A stretch of 64,000 nucleotides of DNA from Wocania arenilitoris (GCF_021728535.1 NZ_JAKKDU010000003.1:1-64000), one strand, 5' to 3'; shown: positions 16,617-25,930, numbered from the stretch's first letter. Numbers and translations are program-made. Notes: generated from the sequence alone by a model not told the origin.

Positions 16617-17372
16617 GTGGAAGACCTTTATTTGTATTTAATAATTTTTGGTGTAGGGATTGCCGTTGGTATTATTAACACAATTGCTGGAGGAGGTTCT
16701 TTGTTAACATTACCGGTTCTAATATTTTGTGGTTTACCTCCTGGCGTTGCAAACGGTACTAACAGAATAGGTATTGTATTTCAAACGGCTATGGCAACTG
16801 CTGGCTTTAAAAGCAAAGGGATTTCAACATTTCCATTTAATATTTATTTAGGTATTTCTGCCATTTTTGGAGCAATAATTGGAGCTAATATAGCTGTTGA
16901 TATTAATGGCGAAACTTTTAACAAGATTCTTGCCTTAATTATGGTAATTGTTGTGCTTTTAATTTTATTTAAGCCTAAACTAAAATCTATTGATTTACAA
17001 GAACGACTTACAGGAAAATATTTATGGGTTGGTATAATAGCCTTTTTCTTTTTTGGAATTTATGGTGGTTTTATAAATGCTGGATTAGGGTTTATTATTA
17101 TTCTGTTTTTACACTTTTTTCATAAAATGGATTTAATTAGAGTTAATGCCACAAAAGTTGTTGTAGTTTTTATTTATACTCTTTCTGCTCTTGCTGTTTT
17201 TGTTATAAACGACAAAGTAAATTGGGAAATTGGATTGGTTTTAGCTTTAGGAAATGGACTTGGAGCTTGGTTTGGAAGTCGATTTTCTGTTAAAAAAGGA
17301 GAAGGTTTTATAAAATCTTTTTTAGTTGTAATGATTATACTTATGTCTATTAAACTATGGTTTTTTAACTAA
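16617..17372 (+). CDS. TSUP-family sulfite exporter TauE/SafE-like permease
   Basis: A 251-residue membrane protein with about 8 TM helices. The N-terminal helix hairpin contains GIINTIAGGGSLLTLPVL followed by GLPPGVANGTNRIG, the family's hallmark; the second half repeats it (GGFINAGLGFIIIL, then RVNATKVVVVF). TSUP proteins move sulfur-containing or organic anions; the substrate is unknown. It starts at GTG (16617), giving a proper first TM, with no ATG nearby. The gene converges on recJ and the two coding tails overlap by 18 bases. Confidence 0.88.
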   Translation: MEDLYLYLIIFGVGIAVGIINTIAGGGSLLTLPVLIFCGLPPGVANGTNRIGIVFQTAMATAGFKSKGISTFPFNIYLGISAIFGAIIGANIAVDINGETFNKILALIMVIVVLLILFKPKLKSIDLQERLTGKYLWVGIIAFFFFGIYGGFINAGLGFIIILFLHFFHKMDLIRVNATKVVVVFIYTLSALAVFVINDKVNWEIGLVLALGNGLGAWFGSRFSVKKGEGFIKSFLVVMIILMSIKLWFFN

Positions 17373-19085
17373 TCCCTTTTCTAGTTTAAAATTATTTTTT
17401 ATATCCCTCAATTTAAGCTGAAGAGTTGTATTCCCTCTAAATTCATTTTCATCAATAGAGTAAACTGCTTTAAAAGGTTTTTTTTCTGAAATAACATCAA
17501 ACTTTTTGCCCATACCAAACCCAATACAAACTACACTCTTAGAAGATTCTGTTTGAGTAGCTGTTAAACGCAAATGTGTTTTGTCTTGTCCTACACATTT
17601 TCCGTAACCGGTATCTATTAAATTTTCAGTCATAAAAACGGGGGTCATATTCGTTGGCCCGTAGGGTGCAAACTGCTTTAAGATTCTATAAAACTTTGGC
17701 GTAATGTCATTTAAATCAATTTGTGTATCAATTTCAATCTCTGGAGTTAATAAATTTCTATCAATCGTTTTATTTACTTCTTCTTCAAAAGCTTGTTTAA
17801 AAGCTTCGTAGTTTTCTTCTTTAAGTGTTAATCCTGCTGCATATTTATGTCCGCCAAATTGCTCTATATGTTCACTACAAGCTTCTATTGCATTATACAC
17901 ATCAAACCCTCGAACGGAACGTGCTGATGCTGCTAACTTTTCGCCACTTCTTGTAAACACAATTGTAGGCCGGTAATAGGTTTCTGTTAATCTAGAAGCC
18001 ACAATACCAATAACGCCTTTATGCCAATCTTTATGGTAAACAACAGTAGTAAGTTGGTTTTGCTCTTTATTGTCTTCAATTTGTTTAAGTGCTTCTTGTG
18101 TAATTTGTTTGTCTGTTTCACGCCTGTCTAAATTATATTCGTCAATTTCAATGGCATATTGTCGTGCTTTATCATCCTCTTCTTCAGTCAACAATGTCAC
18201 TGCATAATTACCGTGTTTCATGCGTCCAGCAGCATTAATTCTTGGGGCGACAATAAAAACCACATCAGTAATAGTAAGTTCGGTCTTTTTAACTTGATTT
18301 AAAATAGCTTTTATTCCTGGTCGTGGATTTGTATTAATAACCATAAGCCCGAAGTAAGCCAACGTTCTGTTTTCGCCATCAATAGGCACAATATCTGCAC
18401 CAATGGCTGTAGCAACCAAATCTAAATAATCGGTTAAATCTTCAATGGTTTCTCCATCTTTTGATGCTAAAGCTTGAACCAATTTAAAACCTACACCACA
18501 ACCACATAATTCTTTATATGGGTAATTACAATCTTCTCGTTTGGGGTCTAAAACTGCTGCTGCTTTTGGTATTTCTGCTCCTGGCCTGTGATGATCGCAA
18601 ATAATAAAATCGATACCTAATTTTTTAGCGTGCTCTACTTTTTCAACCGATTTAATACCACAATCTAAAGCAATAATTAACGAAAAATCGTTTTCTAAAG
18701 CAAAGTTTATACCTTTATATGAAATACCATAACCTTCATCATACCGGTTAGGAATATAGGTATGAACAAGTGGGTAATTCGTTTTTAAATAGGTAGACAT
18801 TAAAGCTACCGCCGTAGTACCATCTACATCATAATCGCCATAAACCAAAATATTTTCTTTATTGACCATGGCTTTTTTAATGCGCGCCACAGCCTTATCC
18901 ATATCTTTCATTAAAAATGGATCGTGCAAATCTTTTAAACTGGGTCTGAAAAACGTTTTAGCCTCTTCAAAAGTTTCAATACCACGTTGCAACAATAGGG
19001 TTGCAATAGCAGTATTTACTTGTAATGCTTCTTTTAATAACGCTAATTTATTGGCTTCTGGTTTTGGCTTAAGTGTCCAACGCAT
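17355..19085 (-). CDS. recJ: Single-stranded-DNA-specific exonuclease RecJ
   Basis: A 576-residue 5'-3' ssDNA exonuclease for recombinational and mismatch repair. The DHH-phosphoesterase core is clear: VYGDYDVDGTTAVALM, ALDCGIKSVE, and ICDHHRPGAEIPKAAAV (the DHH motif). These are followed by DHHA1 motifs (VHRINAAGR-like PRINAAGRMKHG, and QFGGHKYAAGLTL) and a C-terminal OB-fold domain. Length is normal. The start at 19085 is 3 bases after the osmC-like stop at 19088, so the two genes form an operon. Confidence 0.95.
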   Translation of the reverse strand: MRWTLKPKPEANKLALLKEALQVNTAIATLLLQRGIETFEEAKTFFRPSLKDLHDPFLMKDMDKAVARIKKAMVNKENILVYGDYDVDGTTAVALMSTYLKTNYPLVHTYIPNRYDEGYGISYKGINFALENDFSLIIALDCGIKSVEKVEHAKKLGIDFIICDHHRPGAEIPKAAAVLDPKREDCNYPYKELCGCGVGFKLVQALASKDGETIEDLTDYLDLVATAIGADIVPIDGENRTLAYFGLMVINTNPRPGIKAILNQVKKTELTITDVVFIVAPRINAAGRMKHGNYAVTLLTEEEDDKARQYAIEIDEYNLDRRETDKQITQEALKQIEDNKEQNQLTTVVYHKDWHKGVIGIVASRLTETYYRPTIVFTRSGEKLAASARSVRGFDVYNAIEACSEHIEQFGGHKYAAGLTLKEENYEAFKQAFEEEVNKTIDRNLLTPEIEIDTQIDLNDITPKFYRILKQFAPYGPTNMTPVFMTENLIDTGYGKCVGQDKTHLRLTATQTESSKSVVCIGFGMGKKFDVISEKKPFKAVYSIDENEFRGNTTLQLKLRDIKNNFKLEKGLVKKP

Positions 19086-19087
19086 TT

Positions 19088-19510
19088 TTACGAATTATGA
19101 TAATGGATTTGAATTTTTATATCGGCAAAATGACGAAACATTTCCATAACACCACAATATTTTTCAACCGATAAATCCACTGCGTTTTTAATTTTCTTTT
19201 CTTTTAAATCTTTACCATAAAAATGATAATCGACTGATACTTTATGGTAATATTTTGGGTGCTCGTCTGTAAGTTCGCCTTCAATAACTATTTTAAAATC
19301 ATCTATTTTAACGCGCATTTTATTTAAAACTGAAACGACATCTAACCCCGAGCAGCCAGCAAGTGAAGATAACATCATAGCCTTAGGAGCCATGCCAGAA
19401 TTGGTGCCTCCAAAATCCTCTGAAGCATCCATCATTATAGAATCCCAACGCGGGTTATCCGATTCAAAAACCATATTACCTTTCCAATTTGTGGTAACTT
19501 TATCTGCCAT
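19088..19510 (-). CDS. OsmC/Ohr-family thiol peroxidase-like protein
   Basis: A 140-residue cytosolic protein of the OsmC family, which reduces organic hydroperoxides through two Cys residues. Both expected Cys are present, in SLAGCSGLDVV and VEKYCGVMEM. The latter segment is the usual C-terminal helix. The N-terminal beta region (GGTNSGMAPKAMMLSSL) is typical of OsmC rather than Ohr. It lies directly upstream of recJ on the same strand. Confidence 0.9.
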   Translation of the reverse strand: MADKVTTNWKGNMVFESDNPRWDSIMMDASEDFGGTNSGMAPKAMMLSSLAGCSGLDVVSVLNKMRVKIDDFKIVIEGELTDEHPKYYHKVSVDYHFYGKDLKEKKIKNAVDLSVEKYCGVMEMFRHFADIKIQIHYHNS

Positions 19511-19923
19511 TTTTTTAATATTTTTTGTTTCTTATAATTTCAAAAATACTACTTAAATACTTAAAACAATAATCTTGATATTATTATGAGATCCCTTTTT
19601 AAATTTATATTTATTATTAATAATACTTCCTCTCGTTAGTCAAACTAACCATTTTATCTCAAAAATATATGAAACGTATAATATTTATAGAGAGCCTATT
19701 TTAGAAAAAGTTGGATTAAAATAATGATATTCAATCTTTAATTAACAGGTTTAAAAACAAAAAGTATTTACTTTAAAAAAGTAGGACAATTTATTGATGG
19801 ATGAGATTTAACTTGAATTTACAACAAAAAAGCGACTATAAGAGTCTCTGTGCTCAGTGATCTCAAAAAAATATTGCCAAATTTGGTTTACCGCTCTAAT
19901 TCGGAGAAGCCAGGACTTTTAGA
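19511..19923. other. Non-coding stretch, no intact gene seen
   Basis: This A/T-rich interval separates the OsmC-recJ pair from the HopJ-like remnant. Short open stretches occur on both strands between 19800 and 19920 but are broken by stops, and they look like decayed sequence continuing the remnant on its right. No tRNA, terminator or promoter could be supported. Confidence 0.5.
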
Positions 19924-20004
19924 CTCAATAACTACCACGGTTTTGCAGAAATCAATTTCTGTTGGGTTGTTTCTTAGCTTATTTTCAAATTCTTAAATGC
20001 TCAT
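19924..20004 (-). pseudogene. Truncated HopJ-type-effector-like gene, N-terminal fragment
   Basis: From an ATG at 20004 the minus strand reads M-S-I, a TAA stop, then EFENKLRNNPTEIDFCKTVV and V-I-E. This matches my recollection of the N-terminus of the HopJ-type III effector family, which flavobacteria commonly carry as a small (about 110-residue) protein of unknown role. Codon 4 is a nonsense mutation (probably GAA to TAA). After about 27 codons the match ends and the frame soon stops, so the rest of the gene is lost. The identification comes from memory of the family pattern. Confidence 0.4.
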
Positions 20005-20008
20005 TATT

Positions 20009-20683
20009 CTATTTGTTCTTGCCTTCTACCACAATGACTATTTCTCCTTTTGGCAATTTATTGGTATAATATTCTAAAACTTCTTTTGCAGTACCTCTTA
20101 CTGTTTCTTCATAGAGTTTAGTAAGTTCTCTTGAGACAGAAACTGGTCTGTCTTTACCAAAATATTCACAAAAGTGCCCCAATGTTTTTACCAGTTTATG
20201 TGGGCTTTCATAAAAAATTATAGTTCTAGTTTCTTCAGCTAAAAGTTGCAAACGGGTTTGTCTTCCTTTTTTAACAGGTAAAAAGCCTTCAAACACAAAT
20301 TTATCATTTGGCAAACCTGAATTTACCAAAGCAGGCACAAAAGCGGTAGCTCCGGGTAAGCAATCTACTTCAATATGGTTTTCAATGCATGCTCGACTTA
20401 GTAAAAATCCAGGGTCTGAAATAGCTGGTGTGCCTGCATCACTTATTAATGCTACCAATGTTCCTCCTTTTATTTTTTGAATAATGCTTTCTAAGGTTTT
20501 ATGCTCATTATGCATGTGGTGAGACTGCATATGCGTTGAAATATTAAAATGCTTTAGTAATTTCCCAGAAGTTCGTGTGTCTTCAGCCAGAATTAAATCG
20601 GCTTCTTTTAAAACTTCAATGGCACGAAAGGTAATGTCTTTTAAATTGCCTATAGGTGTTGGTACTATGTAAAGTTTACTCAT
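20009..20683 (-). CDS. rsmI: 16S rRNA (cytidine1402-2'-O)-methyltransferase RsmI
   Basis: A 224-residue SAM-dependent methyltransferase that 2'-O-methylates C1402 in the ribosomal P site. The tetrapyrrole-methylase fold is clear from LYIVPTPIGNLKDITFRAIE at the N-terminus, the conserved LAEDTRTSGKLLKHF, and ISDAGTPAISDPGFLL, which forms the SAM loop. It ends EIVIVVEGKNK. It lacks the C-terminal HTH seen in longer relatives, as is common here. A 58-bp dispersed repeat begins 3 bases upstream of the start codon and occupies the leader. Confidence 0.93.
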   Translation of the reverse strand: MSKLYIVPTPIGNLKDITFRAIEVLKEADLILAEDTRTSGKLLKHFNISTHMQSHHMHNEHKTLESIIQKIKGGTLVALISDAGTPAISDPGFLLSRACIENHIEVDCLPGATAFVPALVNSGLPNDKFVFEGFLPVKKGRQTRLQLLAEETRTIIFYESPHKLVKTLGHFCEYFGKDRPVSVSRELTKLYEETVRGTAKEVLEYYTNKLPKGEIVIVVEGKNK

Positions 20684-20685
20684 GT

Positions 20686-20743
20686 GTTAGGGATTGAACG
20701 GTCTGTTTGATCTCGCCGACGAAGGAGGAAGCAAGTAGTGAAA
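20686..20743 (+). repeat. 58-bp dispersed repeat, copy 1
   Basis: A 58-base segment running GTTAGGGATTGAACG ... CTCGCCGACG ... AGTAGTGAAA. It recurs in reverse orientation at 36464-36521 with 6 mismatches. It is noticeably more G/C-rich than its surroundings and has no common open frame. This copy fills the leader of rsmI, ending 3 bases from its ATG, so it must be transcribed with that gene or contain its start site. Confidence 0.85.
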
Positions 20744-20852
20744 TATTTATATTCATGAGTTCAATATTATAAAATTTTAACCCACGAATAAAGTGCGACC
20801 TATTTTGGTGTCTGAGGTTTTCGAAGGCACCAAAATAGGTAACACCCAAATT

Positions 20853-21608
20853 TTAAACAAATTTACTTTTTATTATATGTATAAAGCGTTCTTCAAACTC
20901 TTTTTTGTCTTCCCAGTCGTTATAATCTGGTTTTACAATATCTTCTATAAAACGTTTAGCATCGCTAAAAGAAACTGTAGTGTGTAATTGAGACAAAACG
21001 CGATTGTAATCTTCGCTTTTACCATTAAACAAATGCTTAATAAAAGCTATTTTATCGTTTAGCCCAATATTAAATTCGCCTGTTTTTAGTTTATCGTTTA
21101 ACGATTTTTTTTCGCTACTGTTTTGCATTTTTGAAACAGGCTCGAAAACTGGTGTTTTTTCAAAACCAGAGGTAATAGTTTCTAAATCTGTTTTATGCTC
21201 TGCCGTGGGTTTTACAGGTTGTTTTTTTGGAAGAGCTTCCTTAAAAACCGAATCAACTTGCAGCGTTTCTTGAGGCATTTGAGCTACCATATCTTTAATC
21301 GTTTCCATTAAAGGTTCGGTAATTTCTTCATCCTCAACATCGTCAAGATTAATGTAGACTTTATCTTCTACCTCAATATTATCGCTTACTTTATTATTAA
21401 AAGCAGTTTCTAGCATGTCAAAAAAAGAGGAATCGCTACCAATAGACGGAATGTCGTCTTCAAAATTTTCGTGAGCAAATTTTAGTACCGAAAGTTTTTC
21501 GTAAAGTGCACGAGCCTCTGTATGCATTTTTAAAACGTCTTCTTTCCCTTTTAATTTAAGAATTCTATGAGCTATACTAATGAGTTCCGACTCTAATTTC
21601 TTCTTCAT
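20853..21608 (-). CDS. Conserved Bacteroidota protein of unknown function
   Basis: A 251-residue cytosolic protein. The N-terminal third is helical (ESELISIAHRILKLKGKED, then MHTEARALYEKLSVL). A middle region (about 85-165) is acidic and low in complexity. The C-terminal domain (about 175-251) is compact and helical: LNDKIAFIKHLFNGKSEDYN, VLSQLHTTVSF and EERFIHIIKSKFV. I recall this as a lineage-specific protein without assigned function, but no family name can be given. It is divergent from tdk and lies upstream of rsmI, separated from it by the 58-bp repeat. Confidence 0.7.
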   Translation of the reverse strand: MKKKLESELISIAHRILKLKGKEDVLKMHTEARALYEKLSVLKFAHENFEDDIPSIGSDSSFFDMLETAFNNKVSDNIEVEDKVYINLDDVEDEEITEPLMETIKDMVAQMPQETLQVDSVFKEALPKKQPVKPTAEHKTDLETITSGFEKTPVFEPVSKMQNSSEKKSLNDKLKTGEFNIGLNDKIAFIKHLFNGKSEDYNRVLSQLHTTVSFSDAKRFIEDIVKPDYNDWEDKKEFEERFIHIIKSKFV

Positions 21609-21715
21609 TATTTATATTTTTAAAATTATTGCTATTTAGGCTTTTGATTTTTAATAAATTTACGCCACCTTTATACAAACGAATAAATCCTTTGTTATAG
21701 TGTTAAAATTACGAA

Positions 21716-22363
21716 ATGTTTCTTGAAAATACAGTAAATCATAAAGAACAATTTGGTTGGATTGAAGTTATTTGTGGCTCCATGTTTTCTGGAAAGACAG
21801 AAGAACTTATTAGAAGGCTTAAACGTGCGCAATTTGCAAGACAAAAAGTTGAAATTTTTAAACCTGCAATTGATGTGCGTTATGATGAAGATATGGTCGT
21901 CTCTCATGATGCTAACGAAATTCGCTCTACGCCTGTGCCTGCAGCAGCTAATATTCCTATTTTAGCTGATGGTTGTGATGTTGTTGGTATTGATGAAGCC
22001 CAATTTTTTGATGATGAAATAGTACGTGTTTGTAACGATTTAGCCAATAAAGGGGTTCGTGTAATAGTAGCTGGATTAGATATGGATTTTAAAGGTAACC
22101 CCTTTGGTCCCATGCCAAATCTTATGGCAACTGCCGAATATGTAACCAAAGTGCATGCGGTTTGTACACGAACAGGAAATTTAGCTCAATACAGTTATCG
22201 TAAAGCTAAAAGCGATAATATTGTGCTTTTAGGTGAAGTTGACGAATACGAACCTTTAAGTAGAGCCGCATATTACAAAGCTATGGTGCGTGATAAAGTA
22301 CGAAGTATGAAAGTTAATAATGCCGAAGAAGTTATTTCTAAACCAAAAAAATCGAATGCCTAA
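21716..22363 (+). CDS. tdk: Thymidine kinase (type II)
   Basis: A 215-residue enzyme phosphorylating thymidine to dTMP. The P-loop is [20 protein letters not shown], and the Mg-coordinating DE is in [13 protein letters not shown]. The lasso region keeps [14 protein letters not shown]. One zinc-site Cys remains there, but other ligands are replaced: the usual C-R-x-C after the Glu-rich strand reads PLSRAAYYK. The structural zinc is therefore probably absent or altered. The stop overlaps the alr start by 8 bases. Confidence 0.92.
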   Translation: MFLENTVNHKEQFGWIEVICGSMFSGKTEELIRRLKRAQFARQKVEIFKPAIDVRYDEDMVVSHDANEIRSTPVPAAANIPILADGCDVVGIDEAQFFDDEIVRVCNDLANKGVRVIVAGLDMDFKGNPFGPMPNLMATAEYVTKVHAVCTRTGNLAQYSYRKAKSDNIVLLGEVDEYEPLSRAAYYKAMVRDKVRSMKVNNAEEVISKPKKSNA

Positions 22364-23462
22364 AGCGCAAGAAACGGTACTTGAAATTGATTTAAAAGCA
22401 CTTAAAAATAACTTTGAGTATTTAAAATCTAAACTTAATGATAACACTAAGTTTTTAGCGGTTGTTAAAGCTTTTGGATATGGGAGTGATGCTTGCAAAA
22501 TAGCCAAATTTTTGCAAAATCTTAGTGTTGATTATTTTGCAGTAGCTTATGTTAACGAAGGTGTTGCACTACGAAATGCAGGCATTGCAAAACCTATTTT
22601 AGTTTTGCATCCGCAAACTGTAAATTTTAAAACTTTAATAGAATATTGTTTAGAACCTAGCTTATATAACGTAAAGGTTTTAAATGAATTTATTACTATC
22701 GCTTCCGCGGAAAAGCAAAACAATTATCCCATACACATTAAACTCAATACAGGTTTAAATCGATTAGGGTTTTGGGAAAATGATGTAGATTATATCATTT
22801 CAAAATTAAAAAATATAGATGCTGTAAAAGTGAAATCTGTTTTTTCACATCTAGCCGCAAGCGAAGATTTAAATGAAAAGGCATTCACATTAAATCAAAT
22901 TAATAGTTTTAAAAAGACATCAAAATATATGATTAATGCATTGGGATATTTACCAATGCTTCATTTATGTAATACCTCTGGCATATTAAATTACCCTGAA
23001 GCTCATTTGGATATGGTTAGAAGCGGTATTGGACTATATGGCTTTGGAAATTCTGAAAAAGAGACTAAAAACCTAAAACCTATTGCAACTCTTAAAACTA
23101 TTATTTCTCAAATTCATCTTATAGAAAAAGGCGAATCTGTAGGTTATAATCGCGCCTTTAAAAGTAATGGTTTTTTAAAAACAGCAACACTCCCAATTGG
23201 ACATGCAGATGGTATAGGAAGACAGTACGGTAATGGCAAAGGTTTTGTAACAGTAAATGGGCAAAAAGCCAAAATTATTGGTAATGTTTGTATGGATATG
23301 ATCATGATAAATATTACAAATATAGAATGTAAAGAAGGTGATGAAGTCGTTGTTTTTGATGTTAATTATACGGCAGAAGACTTGGCAGAAACCGTAAATT
23401 CTATTTCCTATGAATTAATAACTAGTATTTCGCAACGTGTTAAGCGCATTTTTAAAAATTAA
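22356..23462 (+). CDS. alr: Alanine racemase
   Basis: Read from the ATG at 22356 ([19 protein letters not shown]), a 368-residue PLP enzyme making D-alanine for peptidoglycan. The PLP lysine is in [13 protein letters not shown], a slight variant of the usual VKANAYGHG. Other family motifs are [34 protein letters not shown] and, in the C-terminal beta domain, GYNRAF with the conserved Tyr, [11 protein letters not shown] and [10 protein letters not shown]. An earlier ATG at 22320 would add 12 residues inside tdk and is less likely. It is coupled to tdk by an 8-base overlap. Confidence 0.93.
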   Translation: MPKAQETVLEIDLKALKNNFEYLKSKLNDNTKFLAVVKAFGYGSDACKIAKFLQNLSVDYFAVAYVNEGVALRNAGIAKPILVLHPQTVNFKTLIEYCLEPSLYNVKVLNEFITIASAEKQNNYPIHIKLNTGLNRLGFWENDVDYIISKLKNIDAVKVKSVFSHLAASEDLNEKAFTLNQINSFKKTSKYMINALGYLPMLHLCNTSGILNYPEAHLDMVRSGIGLYGFGNSEKETKNLKPIATLKTIISQIHLIEKGESVGYNRAFKSNGFLKTATLPIGHADGIGRQYGNGKGFVTVNGQKAKIIGNVCMDMIMINITNIECKEGDEVVVFDVNYTAEDLAETVNSISYELITSISQRVKRIFKN

Positions 23463-23509
23463 CTTTTTTAACTATTTTAGTAACTTACTAACTAAAACTA
23501 TTAATTATT

Positions 23510-23911
23510 ATGCTAAAAGAGTTTAAAGAATTTGCAATGAAAGGCAACCTTGTAGACATTGCAGTTGGTTTTGTAATGGGGGCTGCTTTTAACAAAGTAG
23601 TCGCTTCGTTTACAGGAGGCATTGTGTCTCCGCTAATTGGTTTGTTATTCGACACTGATTTTAAAGACTTAAGAATGAAATTAAGAGACGGAGTTGAAAA
23701 CGACGCAGGTGAACAGGTAGGAGAAATTTGGTTAGAACATGGTCAATTTATCACTAATGTATTAGATTTTATTATTGTAGCATTCGTAATGTTTATGGTT
23801 GTAAAAGGTGTTAATAAAATGAAGAAAAAAGAAGAACCAGCGCCAGAAGCACTAGCAGGACCATCGCAAGAAGATTTACTTACTGAAATTCGAGATTTGC
23901 TTAAAAAATAA
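23510..23911 (+). CDS. mscL: Large-conductance mechanosensitive channel MscL
   Basis: A 133-residue inner-membrane osmotic safety valve forming a pentamer. TM1 contains NLVDIAVGFVMGAAFNKVV, with the Gly/Ala-rich pore lining. It is followed by the conserved GGIVSPLIG hinge. TM2 is FIIVAFVMFMVVKGVNKMK. The C-terminal helix (EDLLTEIRDLLKK) forms the cytoplasmic bundle. Size and layout are normal. The transcript ends at a strong terminator 37 bases downstream. Confidence 0.96.
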   Translation: MLKEFKEFAMKGNLVDIAVGFVMGAAFNKVVASFTGGIVSPLIGLLFDTDFKDLRMKLRDGVENDAGEQVGEIWLEHGQFITNVLDFIIVAFVMFMVVKGVNKMKKKEEPAPEALAGPSQEDLLTEIRDLLKK

Positions 23912-23948
23912 AGATTGTTAAATAAATAACATTTTGTTATTTGTTGTC

Positions 23949-23983
23949 AAAAACCCTTTGTTTTTTTAAAACAAAGGGTTTTT
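23949..23983 (+). terminator. Terminator after mscL
   Basis: A 13-bp perfect stem (AAAAACCCTTTGT with ACAAAGGGTTTTT) encloses a 9-base loop and ends in a T-run. The flanking A-run means it could act on both strands. Confidence 0.9.
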
Positions 23984-24045
23984 ATATATTTTAAAATAGA
24001 ATTAATACTTAGTTTTGTAGCTCTAATTTTATAAAAAAACAAAAA

Positions 24046-25035
24046 ATGAAAGTAGCTGTTGTAGGAGCCACAGGAATGGTTGGCGAAGTGATGTTAAAAG
24101 TATTAGCAGAACGTAATTTTCCTATTACCGAATTATTGTTAGTTGCCTCAGAGCGTTCTGTAGGTAAAAAACTAAAATATAAAAATGAAGAATATACCGT
24201 TATAGGTTTAGCTGATGCTGTAGCTGCAAAACCAGAAATTGCCATTTTTTCTGCTGGTGGTGGCACATCATTAGAATGGGCACCAAAATTTGCTGAAGTT
24301 GGTACTACGGTAATTGATAATTCTTCAGCTTGGAGAATGGATCCTACTAAAAAATTAGTGGTTCCAGAAATTAATGCCAACGAGTTAACTAAAGCCGATA
24401 AAATTATAGCAAATCCTAATTGCTCAACTATTCAAATGGTTATGGCATTGGCTCCTTTGCACAAAAAATATAAAATGAAACGTGTTGTTGTTTCTACATA
24501 TCAATCGGTTTCTGGTACTGGCGTAAAAGCTGTACAACAGCTAGAAAACGAAATAGCTGGTATTGATGGCGAAATGGCTTATCCCTACCCAATTGGTAGA
24601 AATGCTTTACCTCATTGCGATGTTTTTGAAGACAACGGTTACACCAAAGAAGAAATGAAGTTAGCACGCGAACCTCAAAAAATATTTAACGATAAAACCT
24701 TTTCTGTAACAGCAACCGCTGTTAGAATTCCAACTGCTGGTGGACATAGTGAATCTGTAAATGTGGAGTTTGAACATGATTTTGATTTGTCTGATGTTAG
24801 AAAACTTTTACATGAAACTTCGGGGGTAGTAGTTCAAGATAATACCGATACAAACACTTACCCAATGCCAATATATGCACATGATAAAGATGATGTTTTT
24901 GTGGGCAGAATTCGTAGAGACGAAACCCAACCAAACACATTAAACATGTGGATTGTTGCCGATAATTTACGTAAAGGCGCAGCAACCAATGCTGTACAAA
25001 TTGGAGAGTATTTAATTGAAAATAATTTAGTATAG
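24046..25035 (+). CDS. asd: Aspartate-semialdehyde dehydrogenase
   Basis: A 329-residue NADP-dependent enzyme converting aspartyl phosphate to aspartate semialdehyde, feeding lysine/DAP, threonine and methionine. The N-terminal Rossmann motif is VVGATGMVGEVMLKVL. The catalytic Cys is in NPNCSTIQMV, and the substrate-binding part includes VSTYQSVSGTGVKA and AVRIPTAGGHSE with the catalytic His. Length is normal. It is transcribed alone between two terminators. Confidence 0.96.
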   Translation: MKVAVVGATGMVGEVMLKVLAERNFPITELLLVASERSVGKKLKYKNEEYTVIGLADAVAAKPEIAIFSAGGGTSLEWAPKFAEVGTTVIDNSSAWRMDPTKKLVVPEINANELTKADKIIANPNCSTIQMVMALAPLHKKYKMKRVVVSTYQSVSGTGVKAVQQLENEIAGIDGEMAYPYPIGRNALPHCDVFEDNGYTKEEMKLAREPQKIFNDKTFSVTATAVRIPTAGGHSESVNVEFEHDFDLSDVRKLLHETSGVVVQDNTDTNTYPMPIYAHDKDDVFVGRIRRDETQPNTLNMWIVADNLRKGAATNAVQIGEYLIENNLV

Positions 25036-25065
25036 TTTTTTAACTTAAAATTATATTTAGCCTTA

Positions 25066-25099
25066 AAGAGCCTGTCTTTTCAGACAAGCTCTTTTTTTT
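25066..25099 (+). terminator. Terminator after asd
   Basis: An imperfect stem (AGAGC-C-TGTCT with AGACA-A-GCTCT, one internal mismatch, 4-base loop) is followed by eight T residues. It sits 31 bases beyond the asd stop. Confidence 0.88.
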
Positions 25100-25379
25100 G
25101 CAATTTTTCTAGTAAATTCTTAAATTTTAAGAATGAGTAGAAAAGTAGTTTTGAAGACTTATAATATAACCAAGATCACTTAACCCCATTATTCATCGTC
25201 GCTAGAATTTTGAATAGGATTCAGATTTTGATTTTATAATTTTGCTTTTGTCTGATTTTTGGAAAATTCACTCTACTTTTAAAAGTTTTACTGGGGGGGT
25301 TCTTTGTTTTTAGAGCAAAAACAGACGTTTAAGACAAGACATAGCAATTCCAAGGTTGTTTTTATGCAAACAACAACCG
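25100..25379. other. Non-coding flank of the dead IS1380 element
   Basis: No gene is seen. The stretch holds a G7 tract at 25293-25299 and a 7-bp hairpin (GGTTGTT with AACAACC, 25354-25378) just before the transposase stop. Either could mark the transposon end, but no matching repeat was found on the other side near 25930-26040. Confidence 0.45.
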
Positions 25380-25930
25380 TTACTGTGTCATGAGTTCTCG
25401 AAATAAATCTTTGTACACAAAAGCTTTGGACAAGTTATAATAGATGCGCCTTTTTGGGATTTTTATTGTAGCACCTATTTTGAGTAAGTAAGTTCTTATA
25501 CTACTTATTTGCCATGTTTTGGGTTTGTGATAAGTTGTGTTTTTAATTTTACTCTTTAACAGTAAAAACATTTCATAGGCTAGGCTACCAAGAAACAACA
25601 GGAAGAAGTTAGCCCAAAACCCGTGGTTAGATAAGCGGTCTGAAAAACACATGTTTTTCACTTCCTTGATACGATTTTTACTAGCTTCGCCTGGTTTTAC
25701 CTAGAAGTCAAAATAAATCGCTCTTGCTTGCTGGTTTTCTATATTACTTACAAAGTGACACACATTGAGACCTTTTCCTGTACTTTCTACTTTACAATAG
25801 CATTGTTTCTGTTTATGCCAGCTTTTGGCACGATATGTATAAGTGATAAAGTGTTGGTGTTTTTTACCTTGATTTAGGTATAAATGCTTAACAGCTTTTT
25901 CTGTACGTATAGTCTTTGTTTTTAAAACAC
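25380..25930 (-). pseudogene. Degenerate IS1380-family transposase (C-terminal part)
   Basis: The minus strand reads an IS1380-type transposase C-terminus. From about 25925 it runs KTKTIRTEKAVKHLYLNQG, HQHFITYTYRAKSWHK and GLNVCHFVSNIENQQARA. It then meets a TAG stop at 25701-25703 and continues in the same frame with VKPGEASKNRIKEVKNM, SDRLSNHGFWANFF and LGSLAYEMFLLLKSK to the stop at 25380. The first half of the gene, including the DDE N-terminal part, is missing or unrecognisable. It cannot make an active enzyme. Confidence 0.82.

Noticed and set aside
20686-20743. CRISPR repeat
   Set aside because: There are only two copies, 16 kb apart and inverted, with no spacers or cas genes.
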